Positions 42,066-51,323 of a DNA stretch of 64,000 nt are shown here, piece by piece. The notes under the pieces were generated by a model. The model saw nothing but the letters and a program-made list of their open reading frames with translations. It made no database searches and was not told where the DNA came from. The stretch comes from Solirubrobacteraceae bacterium (lineage in GTDB: Bacteria > Actinomycetota > Thermoleophilia > Solirubrobacterales > Solirubrobacteraceae): contig JAUJPF010000005.1 of the NCBI GenBank assembly GCA_030447275.1, positions 1-64,000 on the forward strand. Direction: 5' to 3'. The position numbers were made by a program, and so were the translations under genes. Numbering within the stretch: the stretch's first letter is position 1; every line of letters begins with the position of its first letter.

Positions 42066-43085
42066 TCAGACGGCGACGGCGGCGCGGCGCGCGACCTCCT
42101 CGCGCACGACCGGCGCCACTTCGGTGCCGAACCGCTCGATCGAGCGCAGCACGTCGGCGTGCTCGACGGCGCCGACGCTCATCTGCGCGAGGTAGCGCTG
42201 GTGGCCGAACAGCTCGTGCTCGTAGAGGAGCTTCTCGGCGACCTCCTCGGCCGAGCCCGCGGCCAGCGCGCCCAGCGGCGACTTCAGGGCGTCGTACTGC
42301 GGGCGGGTCATCGGCGGCCAGCCGCGCTCGCGGCCGATGCGGGCCATCATCGCCATGTAGTGCGGTGCGAACGCGGCGTCGTCGCCGACGAAGGCGTGGG
42401 TGTTGATGCCGAGGGGCAGCGTCGCCGGGTCGTGGCCGGCCTCGCTCGCCGCGGCGCGGTACAGCTCGACGAGCGGCTGGAAGCGCGCGGGCTCGCCGCC
42501 GATGATCGCGATGGTCAGCGGCAGGCCGAGCGTCCCCGCGCGCACGACCGACCGCGGCGTGCCGCCGACGGCGATCCACACGGGGAGCGGGTCCTGCACC
42601 GGGCGCGGCCAGACGCCGGCGCCGCGCAGCGGCGCGCGATGACGGCCCGACCACGTGACGTGCACGTTCTCGCGGATGCGCAGGAGCAGGTCGAGCTTCT
42701 CGGCGAACAGCTCGTCGTAGTCGTCGAGGTCGTGGCCGAAGAGCGGGAACGACTCGATGAACGAGCCGCGGCCGGCCATGATCTCCGCGCGGCCGTTCGA
42801 GATGAGGTCGACGGTCGCGAACTCCTGGAAGACGCGGACCGGGTCGTCGGAGCTGAGGACGCTGACCGCGCTCGTGAGGCGGATGCGCTCGGTGCGGGCC
42901 GCGGCGGCGGCAAGCGCGACGGCGGGGGCGGAGACGGCGAAGTCCCTGCGGTGGTGCTCGCCGATGCCGAAGACGTCGAGGCCGACCTGCTCGGCGAGCT
43001 CGACCTCCTCGAGCAGGTTGCGCATCCGCTGCTCGCCGCTGATCGAGGCGCTGAGGTCCGCGAAGGTGGCGACGCCGAGCTCCAT
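42066..43085 (-). CDS. LLM-class flavin-dependent oxidoreductase
   Basis: 339-residue luciferase-like TIM-barrel monooxygenase (FMN or F420). [11 protein letters not shown] at the start, [62 protein letters not shown] and [17 protein letters not shown] are family landmarks of the VFG/atypical LLM group. The ATG at 43085 excludes an N-terminal extension that would read through a perfect palindrome. The phosphoesterase gene follows 54 bases downstream on the same strand. The substrate is unknown. Confidence 0.9.
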   Translation of the reverse strand: MELGVATFADLSASISGEQRMRNLLEEVELAEQVGLDVFGIGEHHRRDFAVSAPAVALAAAAARTERIRLTSAVSVLSSDDPVRVFQEFATVDLISNGRAEIMAGRGSFIESFPLFGHDLDDYDELFAEKLDLLLRIRENVHVTWSGRHRAPLRGAGVWPRPVQDPLPVWIAVGGTPRSVVRAGTLGLPLTIAIIGGEPARFQPLVELYRAAASEAGHDPATLPLGINTHAFVGDDAAFAPHYMAMMARIGRERGWPPMTRPQYDALKSPLGALAAGSAEEVAEKLLYEHELFGHQRYLAQMSVGAVEHADVLRSIERFGTEVAPVVREEVARRAAVAV

Positions 43086-43099
43086 GCACCCAGCGTAGC

Positions 43100-43125
43100 G
43101 TAGTCGTTGCGCGTGCAACGACTAC
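43100..43125 (-). promoter_or_regulatory. Long perfect inverted repeat upstream of the LLM gene
   Basis: GTAGTCGTTGC (43100-43110) and GCAACGACTAC (43115-43125) are perfect 11-base arms around GCGT, ending 15 bases before the LLM ATG at 43085. There is no T-run on either strand, so an operator is likelier than a terminator for the upstream nuclease gene. The core TTGCGCGTGCAA matches the site in front of the YceI gene at 35.07 kb apart from one base. Confidence 0.55.
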
Positions 43126-43129
43126 AGGG

Positions 43130-43699
43130 TCAGACGTCAGCGAAGAGCCGGTCGAGGTCGAGCGGCTCGACGTCGATCGCGGTCGGCTGCGCGGGCCACG
43201 GCGGGGTGAGGACGTCGTGCTTGGTGTAGCCGCCGGGCGCCGGCTCCTGGAAGACGTGCAGGGATCGCCGGGCGACGTCGACGACCCACAGCTCCGGGAC
43301 CCGCGCGGCCGCGTACAGCGCGGGCTTGATCGTCGTGTCGGTCCGCAGCGAGCTGACGGCGACCTCGACGACGAGCAGGGCGCCCGCTGGGTGGCGCGTC
43401 GTGTAGTCGCCGGGCTCGACGACCGCGATGTCGGGCTCCGGAAGCGACGTCCGGTCCGGGACGACGATCGGCGCCTCGACCCGTACCCAGTACCCGCCGT
43501 GCGCGGCGCCGGCGTAGAGCCACGTCTGAAGCCGCATCTTCAGCGCCTCGTGCGCGGGGGTCTTGGACGCCACCTCCGTCAGCGCCCCGTGGAGCAGCTC
43601 GACCGGCTCGTCCTCGGCGAGGATCCCCAGCTCGACCATCCGCATGACCTCGTCCGCGGTGAGCGGGCGGACGTCGCGTTCGCCGAGGGTGAAGGCCAT
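43130..43699 (-). CDS. Uma2-family endonuclease-like protein (DUF820)
   Basis: 189-residue PD-(D/E)XK-fold protein. LTADEVMRMVELGILAEDEPVELLHGAL is the usual N-terminal helix-loop, SLPEPDIAVVEPGDY supplies the catalytic Asp, and ALLVVEVAVSSLRTDTTIKPALYAAA supplies Glu-x-(Ala) and Lys-like position followed by VPELWVVDV. ATG 43699 gives MAFTLGERDVRPLT, matching common starts. Family members are abundant in cyanobacteria and actinobacteria, biological role unclear. It lies 45 bases upstream of the LLM gene on the same strand. Confidence 0.85.
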   Translation of the reverse strand: MAFTLGERDVRPLTADEVMRMVELGILAEDEPVELLHGALTEVASKTPAHEALKMRLQTWLYAGAAHGGYWVRVEAPIVVPDRTSLPEPDIAVVEPGDYTTRHPAGALLVVEVAVSSLRTDTTIKPALYAAARVPELWVVDVARRSLHVFQEPAPGGYTKHDVLTPPWPAQPTAIDVEPLDLDRLFADV

Positions 43700-43724
43700 G
43701 GCGTGGATCGTAGGCGGCTCCACG

Positions 43725-45005
43725 TCACCGGACCAGCCGGACGTCGAGGCCGCCGCCGGCGGCGAGGTCGCCGGCCCCGCCGAGCAGGCCGAGGATCCGC
43801 GCGACGTAGCCGCGGGTCTCGGGGAACGGCGGGATGCAGCCGCACCTCTGCACGGCGCCCGGCCCGGCGTTGTAGGCGGCGAGCGCGAGCGGCACGCTGC
43901 CGAACTGCCTGAGGAGGTCGTGCATCAGGTGCGCCTGCGCGTCGATGGCGGCCGCGGGGTCGAACGGGTTGCGCAGGCCCATCGCGCGGGCGGTGGCCGG
44001 CATGAACTGCGCGATCCCCTGCGCGCCGGCCGGGCTCTGCGCGAACGGGTTGAAGTTCGACTCCGCGTAGAGCTGCGCGGCGAGGAGCGCCGCGCCGACG
44101 TTCCAGCGCTGCGCGGCGCGGCTGATCGCGGGCGCGAACCGCGGCGGGACGAAGCTCGGCAGCGCGCTCCTGCCGTCGGCCGGTCCGAACCCGACGGAGC
44201 GGGTCCCCGCCGCGCGGATGAACCCGTAGTGCCACGGCTCCCACGAGTAGCGCTGCACGAACCCGAACCGCCGCGCGTTGCGCGCGAGCCAGCCGTACGC
44301 CGCGGCCGGACCCAGGTCGAGCTCCGTCCCGAGCCGGTGCAAGGACCGGCCGGGAGGAGCGACCCACTTCGGGTCGGGGTGGCGCGCGAACAGCGCGGCC
44401 TGCTCGGCGTTCGAGCGAAAGGCGCTGACGATCAGCAGCGGCACGCCGTCGGCGCGCGCCGCGCGGTCCATGCGGTCGAAGGCGAGCGCGACGTCGGGCC
44501 GCATCGGCTTGCCCTGGCGGTGCGCGAGCGGGCCGCGGTACTCGCCCTCGCCGGTGCCGAGCGCCTCGAGCGACGCGGGCGGGGCCAGCTCCGCCTCTGC
44601 GTGCGCGCCGACGTCGGCGCTGCGCCCGCCGCGCTCGACGCGCGCGGTGACCGTGACGGCGATGCGCACCGGGGCGAAGGAGTCTCCGTCCGGGAAGGCG
44701 ATGCGGACGTCGCGGGCGCCGTTGCGCCGCGCGGTGACCGACGCGGCGGCCTCGCCGATGTCGCGGTACGCGGCGACGCCGAGGTGGCGCGGGTTCGGGC
44801 GGCCGGCGACGACCGCCGGCTCGAAGAGGCGGTCGTACGCGGCGTGCATCGCGCGCGCGCCGGCGAGCGCCGCGAGGTCCGCCGCCCGCTGGTGCGCCGC
44901 GTGCTCGCCGACCCCCCGTGCCAGCGCCGCGAGCACCAACGCCCCGACGAGGACGCTCAGCAGCGCGCCGACGAGGAGCACCGAGGCCTGGCCGCGCTCA
45001 CGCAT
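43725..45005 (-). CDS. TadG-like pilus segment fused to VanY carboxypeptidase and SLT transglycosylase
   Basis: 426 residues with an unusual order. Residues 1-60 are a TadE/TadG-type class of membrane leader (RERGQASVLLVGALLSVLVG, with GARAMHAAYDR after it). Residues about 150-265 form a VanY-like D,D-carboxypeptidase: SAFRSNAEQAALFARHP, zinc motif SLHRLGTELDLG and WEPWHYGF. Residues about 295-426 form a lytic transglycosylase: LYAESNFNPFAQSPAGAQGI with catalytic Glu near 313, and AYNAGPGAVQRCGCIP. Both enzyme modules act on peptidoglycan, so the protein may open the wall for the pilus encoded with it. The start overlaps the upstream gene by 8 bases. Confidence 0.88.
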   Translation of the reverse strand: MRERGQASVLLVGALLSVLVGALVLAALARGVGEHAAHQRAADLAALAGARAMHAAYDRLFEPAVVAGRPNPRHLGVAAYRDIGEAAASVTARRNGARDVRIAFPDGDSFAPVRIAVTVTARVERGGRSADVGAHAEAELAPPASLEALGTGEGEYRGPLAHRQGKPMRPDVALAFDRMDRAARADGVPLLIVSAFRSNAEQAALFARHPDPKWVAPPGRSLHRLGTELDLGPAAAYGWLARNARRFGFVQRYSWEPWHYGFIRAAGTRSVGFGPADGRSALPSFVPPRFAPAISRAAQRWNVGAALLAAQLYAESNFNPFAQSPAGAQGIAQFMPATARAMGLRNPFDPAAAIDAQAHLMHDLLRQFGSVPLALAAYNAGPGAVQRCGCIPPFPETRGYVARILGLLGGAGDLAAGGGLDVRLVR

Positions 45006-45695
45006 CAGCCGCCTCCGCAGGCGCCGCGTCGAGCGCGCCCTGGATCGCCGCGCGCAGCGGCGCGACGACGGCGACCCCGCTTGCCGCGAGCGTGCGGACC
45101 GGCGGCGCCAGTGCGGGGATCGCCGCGATGGCGGCCGGCGCGCCGAGCGGCGCCAAGCCGGCGAGGGCGAGCTCGGCGACCTCCCGCTCGGCGTCGGCGG
45201 GCGCGGCCACGAGCACGCGGTCCTGCGCGCCGAGCAGCGCGTCGGCGGCGTCGGCGCGCGGGCCGGCGACGACGACGACCGCCCGTACGCCCGGCGCGGC
45301 CGCCAGCGCGCGGACGGCCTCCGGGGCCCCCTGCGCGAGGTCGCCCCCGAGCCCGACCACCAAGAGGCGGCCCGTCGGGAAGGCGGCGTGCCCCCGCGAC
45401 GTGAGGGTGGCGGCGAGGCGTCGAGCGGAGCCGTTCGACGGAGCGCGGACGGCCGGCGCCTCGGCCCCCAGACGGCGAGCAGCGCGTGCGTCGTCCGGCA
45501 GCGCGACGCCAGCACGAGCGCCGCCGCGCCGCCCACGACCAGTGCGTCGCGCGGCGTGCACAGCACGGCGACCGAGGCCGGAGCGGCGACCTCCCGCGCC
45601 TCCGCCCGCCGCCTGGCGCCGCTCCGGTTCGCGGTGGTCGCGCCTGCCGGCGGCGCGACGAACGCCGCGCCGAGCCGGTCGAACAGCCGCGTCAC
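44998..45695 (-). pseudogene. Hypothetical protein of the Tad-like operon, homopolymer frameshift
   Basis: Unrecognised product of about 232 residues once one base is restored. The GTG start at 45695 gives TRLFDRLGAAFVAPPAG and SVAVLCTPRDALVVGGAAALVLASR. After HALLAVWG the frame breaks at a run of five Cs (45465-45469 on the + strand). A sixth would continue as AEAPAVRAPSNGSARRLAATL, then GRLLVVGLGGDLAQGAPEAV and RAVVVVAGPRADAADALLG, a Rossmann-like alternation of strands and helices. No nucleotide-binding motif is complete. Its overlapping start and stop show it belongs to the operon between two TadE-like genes and the TadG fusion. Confidence 0.65.
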
Positions 45696-46050
45696 CGCGC
45701 GCCTCCCGGCGCAGGGCCGGCGTCGGCGGTGACGGAGGACGCGAGGTGCGCCGCGAGCGGCGGCACGAGCGGGACGGGGCGGACGGTCGCCTCGACCCGG
45801 CGGCCGTCGACGTCGATCTCGAGGCGTCCGCGGCTCCAGCCCGGGAGCGCGGCGCGGGCGGCAGCGCGGGCGTCGTCGCCGCGGCCGACGGCGATCGCCG
45901 CCGCCTCCGCGGCGTGGCCGGCCAGCTCGTGCGCGGCATGCCGGCGGCGAGGAGCTGGCCCGCCGCGAGCGCGACCGCGACGATGAGCGGGACCATCGCG
46001 ACGAGCTCGACGGACGCCTGCCCGCGGGCGCTTGCGAGCGGGCGGCTCAC
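45692..46050 (-). pseudogene. TadE-like pseudopilin, one-base frameshift
   Basis: TadE/G-family minor pilin of about 119 residues. GTG 46050 begins SRPLASARGQASVELVAMVPLIVAVALAAG, the membrane leader with the conserved GQASVE and E at the fifth position. Around 45,940 one base is missing, and the sequence continues as HAAHELAGHAAEAAAIAVGRG, then SRGRLEIDVDGRRVEATVRP and ASSVTADAGPAPGGAR. Both ends overlap neighbours by GTGA, which supports a four-gene translationally coupled unit. The frameshift is probably a sequencing error given the tight coupling. Confidence 0.75.
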
Positions 46051-46400
46051 CGTTGCGGCTCGAATCGCGCGCGGGCGGTCGTCGTGAACAGAGCCCCGCG
46101 CCCGACGACCGCCGGGATCGGGAGCACGACGCGGACCTCCCCGTCCTCCTCCCCCACGACCTCCGCGTCCCGCCGCACCGCCGCCGGCAAGAGCCGCCGC
46201 GCAGCCCGCTCGACGTCGCCACCCACGGCCTCGGCGCGCGCGCCCGCCCGCGCCGCCGCACCGGCGGCCCACACCGCGTGCCCGGCGACGGCGACCTGCC
46301 ACGCACCGAGCGCGACGGCGACGATGACCGGCAGCAGCACGACGAGCTCGACCGACGCCTGGCCGCGCGCGGAGCGGTCGCGATCGGGGGCGGCGGGCAT
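46047..46400 (-). CDS. TadE-like pseudopilin
   Basis: 117-residue minor pilin of the Tad (Flp) type: cytoplasmic head PAAPDRDRSARGQASVELVV, a single hydrophobic helix VLLPVIVAVALGAWQVAVAG, then a helical and beta tail (RDAEVVGEEDGEVRVVLPIP). It is paralogous to the next gene. The Tad secretion ATPase, platform and secretin-like genes are not in the window, so either they are elsewhere or this operon serves another envelope process. First gene of the coupled unit running down to 43725. Confidence 0.85.
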   Translation of the reverse strand: MPAAPDRDRSARGQASVELVVLLPVIVAVALGAWQVAVAGHAVWAAGAAARAGARAEAVGGDVERAARRLLPAAVRRDAEVVGEEDGEVRVVLPIPAVVGRGALFTTTARARFEPQR

Positions 46401-46476
46401 GCCCGTGAGGCTCTCGCCGCGCGCGTTGCGCGGGTGTCACGGGGTGTGTCGGAAGGCGCGCGGGGGCGGCGGGTGG

Positions 46477-46833
46477 CTACGCGTACTCGCGCCAGTGGCG
46501 GAACGTCTCGTACAGCGCGTACGCCGCCGCGCCGAGGATCGTGAGCCACGCGAGGGTTCCCACCGACGAGTCGAAGAAGCGGTCCGCCGACGCGCCGAGG
46601 AAGAGGATCGCCGCCAGCCCTCCGTAGAGCATCCCGCGGTGGCGATCGCCGAGGCCGAAGATCGTCGTGCGGAAGTTCCGGTAGACGTAGACGAGCGCGA
46701 ACCAGATCGACACCGCGAACGCGATCGAGATGAGCGTGCTGACAATGCCGGCGGCGGTCCCACCGCCCGGCACCGCGTAGACCGCGGCGGCGATGAGCAG
46801 GACGATGAGGATGTTCCGCGGGGCCGGACCCAC
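46477..46833 (-). CDS. Hypothetical membrane protein
   Basis: 118 residues, three or four membrane segments: NILIVLLIAAAVYAV, GIVSTLISIAFAVSIWFALVY, GGLAAILFLGASADRF and LAWLTILGAAAYALYETFRHW. A basic loop (YRNFRTTIFGLGDRHRGML) lies between the second and third. No family name is claimed. It lies between the response regulator and the Tad-like operon, all on the same strand. Confidence 0.75.
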   Translation of the reverse strand: MGPAPRNILIVLLIAAAVYAVPGGGTAAGIVSTLISIAFAVSIWFALVYVYRNFRTTIFGLGDRHRGMLYGGLAAILFLGASADRFFDSSVGTLAWLTILGAAAYALYETFRHWREYA

Positions 46834-46882
46834 GGCTTCAGCCTACGACAGCGCGACCGACCGAGCGCCCGATCCGGCGGGC

Positions 46883-47744
46883 TCATGCGGCGACCGCGGC
46901 CCGCGGCGACTCCGGCGAAGGTGCGCGCGGGACGCCGTCGGCCCCGCAGCCGCGGCACCGCGCGGCGGCACGGCGCCGTCGACCACCGGCGGCGCGACGC
47001 GCTCGGCCGGACCGGGCGCCTCCGGCCCTCCCCGTCCGCCGGCTCGGCGGCGAACCGGTAGCCGACGCCGAAGTGCGTGTGGATGTACCGCCACGCATGC
47101 GGCGATGCCTTCTCGAGCTTCTGGCGGAGCTTGCGGACGAAGACGTCGACGCTGCGGTCGCCGCGGGCCATCGCGTAGCCCCACACGCGCTGGTAGATCT
47201 CCTCGCGCTCGAGCACCCGGCCCTCCGCTGCCGAGAGGAGCTGGATGAGCTCGAACTCGCGCCGGGTCAGGTCGAGCGAGTGCTCGCGGACGTAGGCCTG
47301 GAAGTGGTCGGCGCGGATCGTCAGCTCGCCGCTCAGGACCGGCTCGGCCGCCGCGGCGGCGTCGGCCGCACGGCGGCGCCGCACGACGGCCTCCACGCGC
47401 GCGATGACCTCCTCCGGATGGCACGGCTTCGTCATCCAGTCGTCGGCGCCGAGCCGCAGCCCCCGCACCCGCTGAGCGACCGAGGACTGGCCGGTGCAGA
47501 CGACGATGCCCAGCCCCGGCAGCTCCGCGCACACGGCCTCGAGGTACTCCCACGCCTGCGGGCCGAGCACGGCGAGGTTCACGACGACGGCGTTGACGCG
47601 CATCGCGACGAGCTCCGACGTCGGGACGGGGCTCGCGAGGACCCGGTGCTCCCACCCCGAGCGCTCCATGCGCTTGCCGAGGACCTGGAGGAACCCGGAG
47701 TCGACGTCGATGACGGCGACTCGAAGGGGTGGCTGATCGGTCAT
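46883..47744 (-). CDS. OmpR/PhoB-type response regulator with degenerate receiver; tail frame uncertain
   Basis: Receiver-plus-winged-helix regulator. The receiver (residues about 7-125) keeps the Thr (VVCTGQ) and Lys (MTKPC) positions, but the phosphorylatable Asp is Asn 56 (VVVNLAV), and the acidic pocket has lost one residue (VIDVDSG). The DNA-binding domain is intact: LDLTRREFELIQLLSAAEG, RVWGYAMARGDRSVDVFVRKLRQKLEK and YIHTHFGVGYRFAAEP. After that, the ATG-frame becomes Arg-rich and would run through the next gene. The natural-looking ending ADGVPRAPSPESPRAAVAA (TGA at 46883) is in another frame, so one or two indels lie at about 46,950-47,040. Confidence 0.82.
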
Positions 47745-47799
47745 CTCGGAGAGGAGGCTAGAGGTCGAGGACGACGGGGCGGGCGCCAGGGGCGAGAGA

Positions 47800-47818
47800 T
47801 GTCACAGGTTGTTCACAA
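47800..47818. promoter_or_regulatory. Weak PHO-box-like pair near the response-regulator gene
   Basis: TCAC occurs twice at exactly 11-base spacing (47802-47805 and 47813-47816, in TGTCACAGG and TGTTCACAAG), 56 bases upstream of the regulator's start. It is on the opposite orientation to the boxes at 52.3 and 52.7 kb and lacks the downstream CGTAAC, so the call is tentative. The rest of the 150-base gap shows no other signal. Confidence 0.3.
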
Positions 47819-47896
47819 GTGGGCGACGGAAACTGCCGGTCTGAGCGGGAATACACCGCGACCGACCGCCCGTTGCGGGCGCGAACGCGCCGCCTC

Positions 47897-48583
47897 TCAG
47901 GGCCGCGGCACGGAGCTGTCCGAGAACTCCCGGAACAGCCCGGTCACCACGAACGCCACCTGCTCGCCGATGTCGACCGCGTTGTCGCCGATCCGCTCGA
48001 ACGCCCGCGCGACGAGCGTCATGTGCATCGCCCACTCGCGCGTGTCGTAGTCCTCCCCCGCGTCCAGCGCGAGCTGGAAGATCTCGCGCTGAAGCCGGTT
48101 GACGTCGCGATCGCGCGCGACGAGATCCTCGGCCAGGGCCACGTCGCGCCCCGCCAGCGCCCCGCGCGACTGGATCACCTCCGCCCGCGCGAACCGCCCC
48201 ATCTGCGACAGCCGCTCCACGATCTCGTCGCTGCGCGGCGGCTCGTGGCCGCTCAGCGGCAGCAGCTTCGCGATGTTCACGCACTGGTCGCCCATCCGCT
48301 CGACGTGCTTGATGATGTGCAGCAGCGCGGCGACGAGCCGCAGGTCGCCCGCGACCGGCGCCTGGAGCGCGAGCAGCGACAGGATCCCCTGGTGGACCTC
48401 CAGGTAGCGCCCGTCGATCCGGTCGTCGTCGGCGATGACGAACTCGGCGAGCTCGACGTCCTGCTCGTCCAGCGCCTCGATCACCCGGTCGACCTGCTCG
48501 ACGACGAGGTCGATCCCACCGAGCACCGCCGTCTCGAGGTCGGCCAGCTCCTGCTGGAACTTCAGCCGATGGGGGCCCGGCAT
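47897..48583 (-). CDS. phoU: Phosphate-transport regulator PhoU
   Basis: 228-residue PhoU with two three-helix bundles. Metal-binding EExxD-like segments are in ERMGDQCVNIAKL (first half) and ARAFERIGDNAVDIGEQVAF (second half), the standard conserved pair. PhoU couples PstSCAB occupancy to the signalling state of the phosphate regulator and limits uptake. The ATG overlaps the pstB stop (ATGA), and it is the last gene of the pst operon. No PhoR-type kinase is found beside it. Confidence 0.95.
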   Translation of the reverse strand: MPGPHRLKFQQELADLETAVLGGIDLVVEQVDRVIEALDEQDVELAEFVIADDDRIDGRYLEVHQGILSLLALQAPVAGDLRLVAALLHIIKHVERMGDQCVNIAKLLPLSGHEPPRSDEIVERLSQMGRFARAEVIQSRGALAGRDVALAEDLVARDRDVNRLQREIFQLALDAGEDYDTREWAMHMTLVARAFERIGDNAVDIGEQVAFVVTGLFREFSDSSVPRP

Positions 48584-49434
48584 CAGCCGAACTTCCCGGT
48601 GACGTACTCCTTGGTCCGCTCGTCGTCCGGGTTCGTGAAGATCTTCTCGGTCTCCGCGTACTCGACGAGCCGGCCGACGCGGCGCCCGCCGTCGAGATCG
48701 ACGTTGAAGAACGCGGTGCGGTCCGAGACGCGCGCCGCCTGCTGCATGTTGTGCGTGACGATGACGATCGAGTACTGCCCGACGAGCTCGAGCATGAGGT
48801 CCTCGATCGCCGACGTCGAGATCGGGTCGAGCGCCGACGCCGGCTCGTCCATGAGGATCACGTCGGGCTCGATGGCCAGCGCCCGCGCGATGCACAGCCG
48901 CTGCTGCTGGCCACCCGACATGCCGAATGCGTTGGTCTTCAGCCGGTCCTTGACCTCGTCCCACAGCGCCGCCTTGCGCAGCGACCGCTCGACGATGTCG
49001 TCCATGTCGTCCTTCATGCCGAGCACGCGCGGGCCGAAGGCGACGTTGTCGTAGATCGACTTGGGGAACGGGTTCGGCTTCTGGAAGACCATCCCGATGC
49101 GCTTGCGCACCTGCACCGGGTCGACGCCGTCGGCGTAGAGGTCGACGCCGTGGTAGAGCACCTTCCCGCGGATCGACGCGCTGGGGATGAGGTCGTTCAT
49201 CCGGTTCAGGCAGCGGATGAGCGTCGACTTCCCGCAGCCCGACGGGCCGATGAACGCGGTGATCTGGTTCTTGTAGAGCTCGAACGAGACGCCCGCCACG
49301 GCCGGCACGTCGCCGTAGCAGACCTGCACCCCCTCGAGCGCGAACACGGCCTCGCGCGGCACGTCCGGCCGCGCGACGTCGCGCTCTGCGACCTGCGTCG
49401 ACAGGTTCGGTGTGACGGGCGGCTTGTCGGTCAC
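48583..49434 (-). CDS. pstB: Phosphate ABC transporter ATPase PstB
   Basis: 283-residue ABC ATPase: Walker [22 protein letters not shown]-loop [19 protein letters not shown], signature [16 protein letters not shown], Walker [16 protein letters not shown] and H-loop [13 protein letters not shown]. These are diagnostic of PstB rather than of general ABC proteins. The start is GTG 49434; GTG 49443, three codons earlier, is nearly as likely. Residues 1-30 are a divergent Pro/Arg-rich extension. It lies between pstA and phoU in the operon. Confidence 0.95.
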   Translation of the reverse strand: MTDKPPVTPNLSTQVAERDVARPDVPREAVFALEGVQVCYGDVPAVAGVSFELYKNQITAFIGPSGCGKSTLIRCLNRMNDLIPSASIRGKVLYHGVDLYADGVDPVQVRKRIGMVFQKPNPFPKSIYDNVAFGPRVLGMKDDMDDIVERSLRKAALWDEVKDRLKTNAFGMSGGQQQRLCIARALAIEPDVILMDEPASALDPISTSAIEDLMLELVGQYSIVIVTHNMQQAARVSDRTAFFNVDLDGGRRVGRLVEYAETEKIFTNPDDERTKEYVTGKFG

Positions 49435-49448
49435 GCGGTCCACTTCTA

Positions 49449-50387
49449 TCACCACTTGCTCTCGTACTTGTTCCTTAGCCAGATCGCGACGCTGTTCATG
49501 AGCAGCAGGACGACCATGAGGACGAGGATCCCGGCCGCCGCGAGCTGCTGGAACTCCGGCTGCGGGCGCGAGATCCACTCGAAGATCTGGATCGGCATCG
49601 CCGTGTAGATCGAGTCCGGTCCCGAGGGCGCGAACGCGACGAAGCTGGCGGTGCCGATGACGATCAGCGGCGCCGTCTCGCCGATCGCGCGCGACAGCGC
49701 GAGGATCACGCCGGTGGCGATGCCGGGGACCGACGCGGGGAGCACCTGCTTCCAGATCGTCTGCCACGGGGTGGCGCCCAGCGCGAGCGAGCCCTCGCGG
49801 ATCGACGGCGGCACCGCGCGGATCGCCTCGCGCGCGGCGATGATCACGACGGGCAGGACGAGGAGCCCCAGCGTGAGCGCGCCGGCGAGCACGATCGGGT
49901 CGCCCTGGCCGAGGCCGAAGACGTCGACCGGGCCGCGCACGATGAACGCGAGGCCGAGGATGCCGTAGACGATCGACGGGACCGCGGCGAGGTTCTGGAT
50001 GTTCACCTCGATCAGCCGGTTCCACCACTTCGTGTCGTCGGCGTACTCCTCCAGGTACACCGCCGCGGCGACGCCCACCGGCACGATGAAGAGGATGCAC
50101 AGGCCCATCAGCCACAGCGTCCCGATCAGCGCCGGGTAGATGCCGGAGATGTCGGGGTTGAACGACGACGAGTTCGTCAGGAAGTCGAAGCTGAGCTTCT
50201 TCGCCCCGTCGAGGCCGACGTCGAGCAGGAGCGTGACGAGCATCCCCGCGCTGACGAGGATGCACGACAGCAGCAGCGCGCGGAACAGGCCGCCGCGGAC
50301 GCGGTCGCTGCGCGACGCGGGATCGATGGCCGCGCCGCCGCGCGCGCGGGCGCCGGTGGTCGCGACGTCGGTGGCGGCCGCGCTCAC
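49449..50387 (-). CDS. pstA: Phosphate ABC transporter permease PstA
   Basis: 312-residue inner-membrane permease with six membrane helices. The ABC-contact loop is [27 protein letters not shown] and it is followed by [22 protein letters not shown], typical of Pst[34 protein letters not shown] is the conserved earlier segment. A GTG start at 50387 overlaps the pstC stop (GTGA). The N-terminal 30 residues are Ala/Arg-rich and cytoplasmic. Confidence 0.95.
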   Translation of the reverse strand: MSAAATDVATTGARARGGAAIDPASRSDRVRGGLFRALLLSCILVSAGMLVTLLLDVGLDGAKKLSFDFLTNSSSFNPDISGIYPALIGTLWLMGLCILFIVPVGVAAAVYLEEYADDTKWWNRLIEVNIQNLAAVPSIVYGILGLAFIVRGPVDVFGLGQGDPIVLAGALTLGLLVLPVVIIAAREAIRAVPPSIREGSLALGATPWQTIWKQVLPASVPGIATGVILALSRAIGETAPLIVIGTASFVAFAPSGPDSIYTAMPIQIFEWISRPQPEFQQLAAAGILVLMVVLLLMNSVAIWLRNKYESKW

Positions 50388-51313
50388 TCGTACACCTGCC
50401 GGAAGCGCCGCACGAAGCGGATCGAGATCGCGTTCATCAGCAGCGTGAGCAGGAACAGCAGCGTCCCGACGGCGAAGATCGTCTCGTAGCCGATCGAGCC
50501 GACCGGGACGTCGCCCTTCGCGGTCGCCGCGATGAACGTCGTCATCGTCTCGACCGACTCGCGCGGGTCGGCCGTCAGGTTGGGCTGCTGCCCGGCGGCG
50601 ATGAGCACGATCATCGTCTCGCCGATCGCCCGCGACGCTCCGAGCACGATCGCCGCGACGATCCCCGACAGGGCCGCCGGGAACACCACGCGCGTCGAGA
50701 CCTGGAGCTTCGTCCCGCCCAACCCGAACGCGCCCTCGCGGAGGCTGCCGGGCACGGCCGACATCGCGTCCTCGGAGATCGACGCGATGGTCGGGACGAC
50801 CATGAAGCCCATGATCACGCCGGCGCTCAGCGCGTTGAAACCGGCCAGCGGCTCGCCGAACAGCGGCTTGAGCACCTCGGGCGTGAAGAAGAGGAGCGCG
50901 AAGTAGCCGAAGACGATCGTCGGCACGCCGGCCAGCAGCTCGAGGACCGGCTTGACCGCCTTGCGGACGCGCGGCGTCGCGTACTCGGCGAGGTACACCG
51001 CGGCGCCGAGGCCGATGGGGATCGCGACGGCCAGCGCGATCGCGCTGATGAGCAGCGTCCCGGTGACGAGGGGCAGCACGCCGAACTCCGGGTCGGCGAA
51101 GAGCGGCGACCACTCCCTGCCGGTGAGGAAGCTGCCGAGCCCGACCTCGCCGAAGAAGCCGATCGTCTCCTCGAGCAGCGAGAAGACGATCCCGGTCGTC
51201 GTGAGGACGGACACGAGCGCGGCGAGGAAGAGCAGGCCCTTGATGGCCTGCTCCCCCCGCCGCTTGCGGGCGACGCCGAGGACGTCGGAGACGGATGAGC
51301 TCGGCGTCGCCAC
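50384..51313 (-). CDS. pstC: Phosphate ABC transporter permease PstC
   Basis: 309-residue partner permease. Landmarks are [78 protein letters not shown] (ABC-contact loop) and [21 protein letters not shown], which contains the PstC-type GETM. A GTG start at 51313 lies 10 bases after the pstS stop. It forms the membrane channel with PstA. Confidence 0.95.
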   Translation of the reverse strand: MATPSSSVSDVLGVARKRRGEQAIKGLLFLAALVSVLTTTGIVFSLLEETIGFFGEVGLGSFLTGREWSPLFADPEFGVLPLVTGTLLISAIALAVAIPIGLGAAVYLAEYATPRVRKAVKPVLELLAGVPTIVFGYFALLFFTPEVLKPLFGEPLAGFNALSAGVIMGFMVVPTIASISEDAMSAVPGSLREGAFGLGGTKLQVSTRVVFPAALSGIVAAIVLGASRAIGETMIVLIAAGQQPNLTADPRESVETMTTFIAATAKGDVPVGSIGYETIFAVGTLLFLLTLLMNAISIRFVRRFRQVYE

Positions 51314-51323
51314 GCTGCGTGCC

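Noticed and set aside
46437-47744. 435-residue response regulator extended through the membrane-protein gene
   Set aside because: Beyond residue ~240 the translation is antisense-like and overlaps a well-formed membrane protein; a frameshift in the tail is likelier.
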